Positions 15,168 to 19,140 of a stretch of DNA of 19,140 nt are shown here, in pieces (the first letter of the stretch is position 1; the number at the start of each line of letters is the position of its first letter). The position numbers and the translations under genes are program-made. Below the pieces are notes generated by a model. The model was not told where the DNA came from. It did no database searches and saw only the letters and a list, made by a program, of their open reading frames with translations. The stretch spans positions 1 to 19,140 of the forward strand of contig CAKULN010000053.1 in NCBI GenBank assembly GCA_934667175.1, given 5' to 3'. The DNA is from an uncultured Bacteroidales bacterium (lineage in GTDB: Bacteria; Bacteroidota; Bacteroidia; Bacteroidales; UBA932).

Positions 15168-17531
15168 ATGAGAAGAGTAAGTGATTTGATAATCAAGGTT
15201 CTGTCCTTGGGAGTGGGGATGGCGATCGCCATCATCCTGATCGCGAAAGTGTGCTTTGAATTGTCGTATGACAATGCTTATCAAGATGTTGAGAGGATCT
15301 ACAAGATACGTACAGGCATAGCGAGACAAGGCGATGACAAGGATTTCGGACAGGTCAGCGGAGCGGTGGCTCCGGGATTCAAGGCCGAGGTTCCTGGCGT
15401 GCTTGAGGCTACAAGGTACTCGAGTGTGTTCAACACCGAGACTTTTATCATTGACGAAGAGGAAAACAAGGTCGAAGCTGGGCACATCATCACCGACTCC
15501 TGCTTCTTCAAGATATTCGACAGGCCATTCCTTGCGGGAGATCCGGAGGACGCGTTGAAGGCCTGGGATTTCAAGGTCGCTGTCTCGAAGTCATTCGCCG
15601 AGAAACTGGGCGGAGTCAACGAGGCAATCGGCAAACAGATCGCAAACGACCAGATGCCGAAGTTGAAACTGACTGTCTGCGGAGTCTATGAAGACTTTCC
15701 GAAGAACGGCTCCATTCATCCGGATGTCATCCTGTCCATTGAGACGATGAGCGCCTGGAGCCTTAACAACTGGCTCGGCAACGACCGCTACATCGGATTT
15801 GTGAAACTGGCGGAAGGTGTTGACCCTGCGTCCCTTAAGGATGCCATTCATGAGATGCAGAAAGCGCATCAGCCATTGGATGAGCTGGAAAAGAACGGCA
15901 CCACGATGTGGTACTTCCTGGCTCCTTTCGCCAAGGAGCACAGCTCTCAGCCAGAGGTCAGGAATCTGGTCTTCATCCTCTCGATTGTCGCCATTCTGCT
16001 TCTGCTCGTCTCCATCATGAACTACGTCCTTGTGGCCATCTCGGATGTCATCCGCAGGGCACGTGAGGTCGGAGTCCGCAAATGCTACGGAGCCGAAGCA
16101 TGGGACATCAACAAGATTCTCCTCAAGGAAACAGCCGGCAATCTGGGACTTTCTCTTGTCGTGGCCGCGTTGCTTGTCCTTGCGTTCAGAGGCGCGGTGG
16201 AATCCCTGCTTGGAGTCCCTGTGCAGGACCTTATCACTCCGCTCTCCATCTGGATCATCATCGGAATCGTCATCCTTGTGTTCCTTGTCTCCGCCATCAT
16301 CCCGGCCCAGATGTTCAACAGGATTCCTATCTCCAGCGCCTTCAGGGGCTACAAGGAGAGCAAGCGTCGCTGGAAAATCTCCCTGCTGGCATTCCAGTTC
16401 GCCATCAATGCCGTACTCGTGTCTCTCGTGCTGATCGTAAGCTTCCAGTACCGCAAGGTTCTGAACACCGATCCGGGCTACGAGTACAAGAACCTGGTCT
16501 ATGAGACATTCTCCTCTTATGACCAGACCAAGATGAACGCCATCGCCGGGGCCGTCCGTATGCTTCCAGAGGTAGAAGCCGCGGAACTGACATACACATT
16601 GCCTTTCTACAGGGCTTCCGGCAACAACGTAAGCCTGCCGGGAGACGATCGCGAACTTTTCAACATCGCTGATGAATATGGCGCCTCGGAAGGTTTCTTT
16701 GACATGATGGGTTTCCGTCTTGTCGAGGGATCCGTTCCTAAAGGTCCGAACGATGTGGCTGTCAGCAAGTCGTTTGTGACCAAGATGGCCGCCTTCGCGG
16801 ACTGGTCTGACGGTGCCGTGGGCAAGATCGTCAACATTTCCGAGCACGATCAGGTCACCATCTGCGGAGTCTACGAGGATTATGTCATCGGAGATGTCAC
16901 CGACATGGACGAACGTCCGAGCGTCCGCTTCTGCTGGAATAGTGACTTCTACACTGAGGAATATAAGGAGAAGGGTGGATATGATTGGGCCGGCTTGATG
17001 CATACCATTGTCATCAAGCTGAACGAAGTCACCCCTGAGACGATTCGCAAGGTCGAGAGGGCCATTAAGGAGGTGGCTCCTGACAGCGATGCCGAGGTGA
17101 AGGCATATTCAGAGACACTTACGAGCATGTACGACTCCACTAAGCAGATGAAACGTACCTATGAGCTCGGTTCTTTGTTCGCCCTTCTGATCGCCATCAT
17201 CGGCCTAATCTCCTACGTCCGTGACGAGAACTACCGCCGCAGCGCTGAGATAGCTGTCCGCAAGGTCAACGGAGCCCAGTCCTCGGAGATCGTGTCGATG
17301 CTTGTGATGGATGTCTTGAAGATGGCTGTCATCGCAGTGATCATCGGTGACGCAGGCGCATGGCTCGTGGCCCATTACTGGCTACAGCAGTTTCCGGTCA
17401 AGATTGCCCTGAGCCCTCTGTTCTTCATCGCAGCCGACATCATTGTTCTCGCCATCATCGTGGCCACAATCGCCATCGGTTCCCTGAGAATCGCCCGCAT
17501 GAATCCTGTCGATTCCCTCAAGAACGAGTAG
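15168..17531 (+). CDS. FtsX/MacB-type ABC transporter permease, second of two
   Basis: The 787-residue protein starts at ATG 15168 rather than the upstream TTG at 15153, because GGGAGGGG sits 5 bp before this ATG. A first helix spans about residues 8-30 (VLSLGVGMAIAIILIAKVCF), with a periplasmic MacB-type domain to about 265. Then come the first FtsX helices (LVFILSIVAILLLLVSIMNY; VIRRAREVGVRKCYGAEAWD), a mid helix near 410-430, a second periplasmic part, and the final helices with YRRSAEIAVRKVNGAQSS. It has the same architecture as the permease before it but clearly different sequence, so the pair may form a heterodimer. The N-terminus lacks part of the charged segment that usually precedes the first helix. 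Confidence 0.9.
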   Translation: MRRVSDLIIKVLSLGVGMAIAIILIAKVCFELSYDNAYQDVERIYKIRTGIARQGDDKDFGQVSGAVAPGFKAEVPGVLEATRYSSVFNTETFIIDEEENKVEAGHIITDSCFFKIFDRPFLAGDPEDALKAWDFKVAVSKSFAEKLGGVNEAIGKQIANDQMPKLKLTVCGVYEDFPKNGSIHPDVILSIETMSAWSLNNWLGNDRYIGFVKLAEGVDPASLKDAIHEMQKAHQPLDELEKNGTTMWYFLAPFAKEHSSQPEVRNLVFILSIVAILLLLVSIMNYVLVAISDVIRRAREVGVRKCYGAEAWDINKILLKETAGNLGLSLVVAALLVLAFRGAVESLLGVPVQDLITPLSIWIIIGIVILVFLVSAIIPAQMFNRIPISSAFRGYKESKRRWKISLLAFQFAINAVLVSLVLIVSFQYRKVLNTDPGYEYKNLVYETFSSYDQTKMNAIAGAVRMLPEVEAAELTYTLPFYRASGNNVSLPGDDRELFNIADEYGASEGFFDMMGFRLVEGSVPKGPNDVAVSKSFVTKMAAFADWSDGAVGKIVNISEHDQVTICGVYEDYVIGDVTDMDERPSVRFCWNSDFYTEEYKEKGGYDWAGLMHTIVIKLNEVTPETIRKVERAIKEVAPDSDAEVKAYSETLTSMYDSTKQMKRTYELGSLFALLIAIIGLISYVRDENYRRSAEIAVRKVNGAQSSEIVSMLVMDVLKMAVIAVIIGDAGAWLVAHYWLQQFPVKIALSPLFFIAADIIVLAIIVATIAIGSLRIARMNPVDSLKNE

Positions 17532-17689
17532 CGCTGCCGTATCTTCCCGGTCGTTGAGCCTGTAGCCCGGCCCTTCGACGAGCTCAGGGACCCCAAACTC
17601 ACCAACCGTGGTTCGGCAGGCTCACCAACCATGGTTCGGCAGGAGTTGATGTCGTGACAGTTAACTATTTGTTAAACAGTAAAATGAAC

Positions 17690-17725
17690 AAGTTCGTGGT
17701 GTAGTTTTAAGCACCACGAACTTGC
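17690..17725. terminator. Perfect hairpin, possible terminator
   Basis: CAAGTTCGTGGTG (17690-17702) pairs fully with CACCACGAACTTG (17713-17725) around a 10-nt loop. It is the first strong stem after the permease stop that is not part of a repeat family. There is no long T-run afterwards, so it may instead protect a transcript end or belong to a small RNA. Confidence 0.5.
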
Positions 17726-17892
17726 GTTATTGTCCGGTAACCAGTTGATTATCTGCCACGCATTCAGAATCAATGAGTGGTGTATAACTTATTGATACCA
17801 AGCGAAAAGGTTTCTCCTCTTTAGTGAGAAACTGCTAAAGGGAAAAGGTGATATTCCTGATAATGAGTATATTGCCTTTCACGGCTTCCTTT

Positions 17893-18056
17893 GCCTCAGC
17901 GAACCTTGGCCACCCGCGGCCATAAGCGGGAGGGACTCAGCCGTCAGGCTGGGAGGGTGCTTCGACCCTTCGGCAGGCTCAGGGACCACAACAAACTCAG
18001 CAACCGTGGTTCGACAGGCTCACCAACCGAAAATGTTCGTCGGGGCAACCTTCCGG
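17893..18056. mobile_element. Degenerate MITE-like copy with nested palindromic repeats
   Basis: The left part (CAGCGAACCTTGGCCACCCG and onward from 17897) matches the elements at 12361 and 14984. The right end GGCAACCTTCCGG (18044-18056) is the exact reverse complement of the left end of the 14984 copy (14987-14999). Palindromic-family repeats lie between, suggesting insertion of one family into the other. The outermost left end is degraded. Confidence 0.5.
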
Positions 18057-18069
18057 CCGCATAAGAGTT

Positions 18070-19140
18070 CTACTTGAATATGAGCGTGAAGACAGTCGCT
18101 TCGGAATCCGAGCGGGTTAGACGGAGGGTGCCGCCGTGCATCCTCATGATCTGGCGGGAGAGACTGAGGCCGATGCCGCTGCCGTCTGGCTTTGTGGTGA
18201 AGAAAGGAATGAAGATCTCCTCCTGGCTTGCCGCGCTGATCGGTGGTCCGTCATTGCTGACATTGATGATGACGTTGTCCCTCTTGTCAATCTCTGCGGA
18301 GATCTCGATGTGCTTCGCTCCGGCCTGGGCGGCGTTCTTGACCAGATTGATGAGAATCTGAGAGATCTGGCTCTCGTCAGCGTACAACAGTACATCCTCG
18401 GTTTTCTCCACGAATTTCGCCACGGCTCCGGCGGCTGTCAGCACCGGCTGGCTGAGGTCGATGACCTTGGCGGCGAGATCCCGCGCGAAGAAAGCCTTTC
18501 TGACCGGCACGGCCACGTGGGTCAGATCCCTGTACGAATTGACGAACTTTATCAGGCCGCGGGACGAGCTGGCGATTGTCTCCAGACCTGCCTTGAGGTC
18601 TGGGCCATCGGAGGGCGGAGTGATTGTCCCGGCATATTCGGAAAGAGCCTCGGAAAGGGACGCGATCGGGGTGACGGTGTTCATGATCTCGTGGGTAAGG
18701 ACCCTGATGAGCCTGGTCCAGGATTCCGACTCGTTCTCCTCTATGGTCTCCGAGATGTCGTTCACGGCGATGATTTTCACGTCTTTACGCCCGATGTGGG
18801 CGGAAGTGGCGGAAAGAGAGATGTTTGTCTGCGAACTTTCTGAATATATCGACGCTTTCTGGTCTAGTCCTTCCTCCACTTTTTCGAATGCGCTTCTTAA
18901 CGAAGGGCCTACGATGTCAAGCTGGCGAAGCGTGCTTAAAGAAGACACGCCCAACAGAAGCAGAGCCTGCTTGTTGGTGTAAAGCACGGAATCCGTTCCG
19001 GACTCCAGCACGAGAATCCCGGTCTTGGCCTTGTCGAGCATCTGCCCGTAATATTCCTCCTGCTCCCGGATATCCGCGGTCTCTTTCTGGAATATGGTCC
19101 GGATTCGGTTTAGGGTCCGGTTTATCTTCCGGCTGCCCAA
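18070..19140 (-). CDS. Sensor histidine kinase, NtrB/NtrY type (N-terminus outside window)
   Basis: The reading frame is open to the right edge, so the N-terminal part (probably membrane helices and HAMP) is missing; 356 residues are visible. After a helical linker there is a PAS-like domain (about residues 30-115), then the phosphoacceptor segment VLTHEIMNTVTPIASLSEAL, with the histidine codon at 18691-18693. The ATPase domain follows: N-box QILINLVKNAAQA, G1 VSNDGPPI, an F-box (FIPFFTTKPDGSG) and G2 GIGLSLSRQIMRMHGG. The HExxNxxTPI form is typical of NtrB/NtrY kinases that partner sigma-54 activators. It converges on the efflux operon, whose promoter looks sigma-54 dependent, so it likely senses an envelope signal and controls that operon. 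Confidence 0.9.
   Translation of the reverse strand: MGSRKINRTLNRIRTIFQKETADIREQEEYYGQMLDKAKTGILVLESGTDSVLYTNKQALLLLGVSSLSTLRQLDIVGPSLRSAFEKVEEGLDQKASIYSESSQTNISLSATSAHIGRKDVKIIAVNDISETIEENESESWTRLIRVLTHEIMNTVTPIASLSEALSEYAGTITPPSDGPDLKAGLETIASSSRGLIKFVNSYRDLTHVAVPVRKAFFARDLAAKVIDLSQPVLTAAGAVAKFVEKTEDVLLYADESQISQILINLVKNAAQAGAKHIEISAEIDKRDNVIINVSNDGPPISAASQEEIFIPFFTTKPDGSGIGLSLSRQIMRMHGGTLRLTRSDSEATVFTLIFK

Larger units (their letters stand above)
17532..18069. repeat. 538-bp convergent intergenic region with repeats and hairpins
   Basis: It lies between the second permease and the kinase gene. At 17549-17645 are several palindromic-family copies, including GGCCCTTCGACGAGCTCAGG (17569 on) and a GGTT/AACC type at 17610-17630. 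A perfect hairpin is at 17690-17725 and a pseudoknot-like structure at 17810-17842. A MITE-like copy occupies about 17893-18056, with palindromic-family copies nested inside it (about 17969-17987 and 18008-18028). No credible open reading frame was seen. Confidence 0.75.

Noticed and set aside
15591..17003. A 470-codon open frame on the - strand opposite the second permease (and a similar 352-codon frame at 13358-14416).
   Set aside because: Both lie entirely within clear permease genes, are rich in His, Asp and Arg without domain features, and have no promoter or RBS.

Overview
The window looks like a chromosomal stretch of a Bacteroidales bacterium. The signs are promoter boxes of the form TAnnTTTG, A-rich leaders mostly without a Shine-Dalgarno sequence, and a gene set typical of that order: U32 peptidase with DUF3656, DUF3109 protein, MacB/FtsX-type permeases and an Rpn-family nuclease tail. 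G+C is moderate, about half by eye. I cannot name the genus. No rRNA, tRNA, CRISPR array or intact insertion sequence was seen.

Left part (1-7901), housekeeping and envelope genes: the 3' end of an Rpn/PD-(D/E)XK nuclease gene (+); a U32 peptidase-family protein (-) whose reading frame has absorbed copies of a dispersed palindromic repeat; a secreted TPR protein (-); and, from an overlapping divergent promoter region, an M16-like protein without zinc ligands (+). The M16 gene overlaps a DUF3109 metal-binding protein gene. A lipoprotein alpha/beta hydrolase (+) follows.

Right part (7902-19140), a tripartite efflux locus: TolC-like outer-membrane protein, HlyD/MacA-like adaptor, MacB/LolD-type ATPase and two different FtsX/MacB-type permeases, all on the + strand. 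A convergent sensor histidine kinase of the NtrB/NtrY type closes the window and runs off its right edge. Upstream of the tolC-like gene I read a complete sigma-54 control region: two 19-bp palindromes 22 bp apart, an IHF-like site, a -24/-12 promoter with exact GG-N10-GC spacing, and a 20-nt leader. Because the kinase belongs to the class that usually partners NtrC-type activators, the simplest model is that this kinase and an activator encoded beyond the right edge switch the efflux operon on through RpoN. That is inference.

The intergenic DNA is unusually structured. A dispersed palindromic element (core TGAGCYTGYCGAA) occurs in about twenty full or partial copies; its arms vary between copies but remain complementary. 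It follows three of the five efflux stop codons within 2-6 nt, and a fourth after 17 nt. One cluster became a 20-bp tandem array, and several copies lie inside the U32 gene. A second family has inverted ends (MITE-like), and a third is a 70-bp direct repeat.
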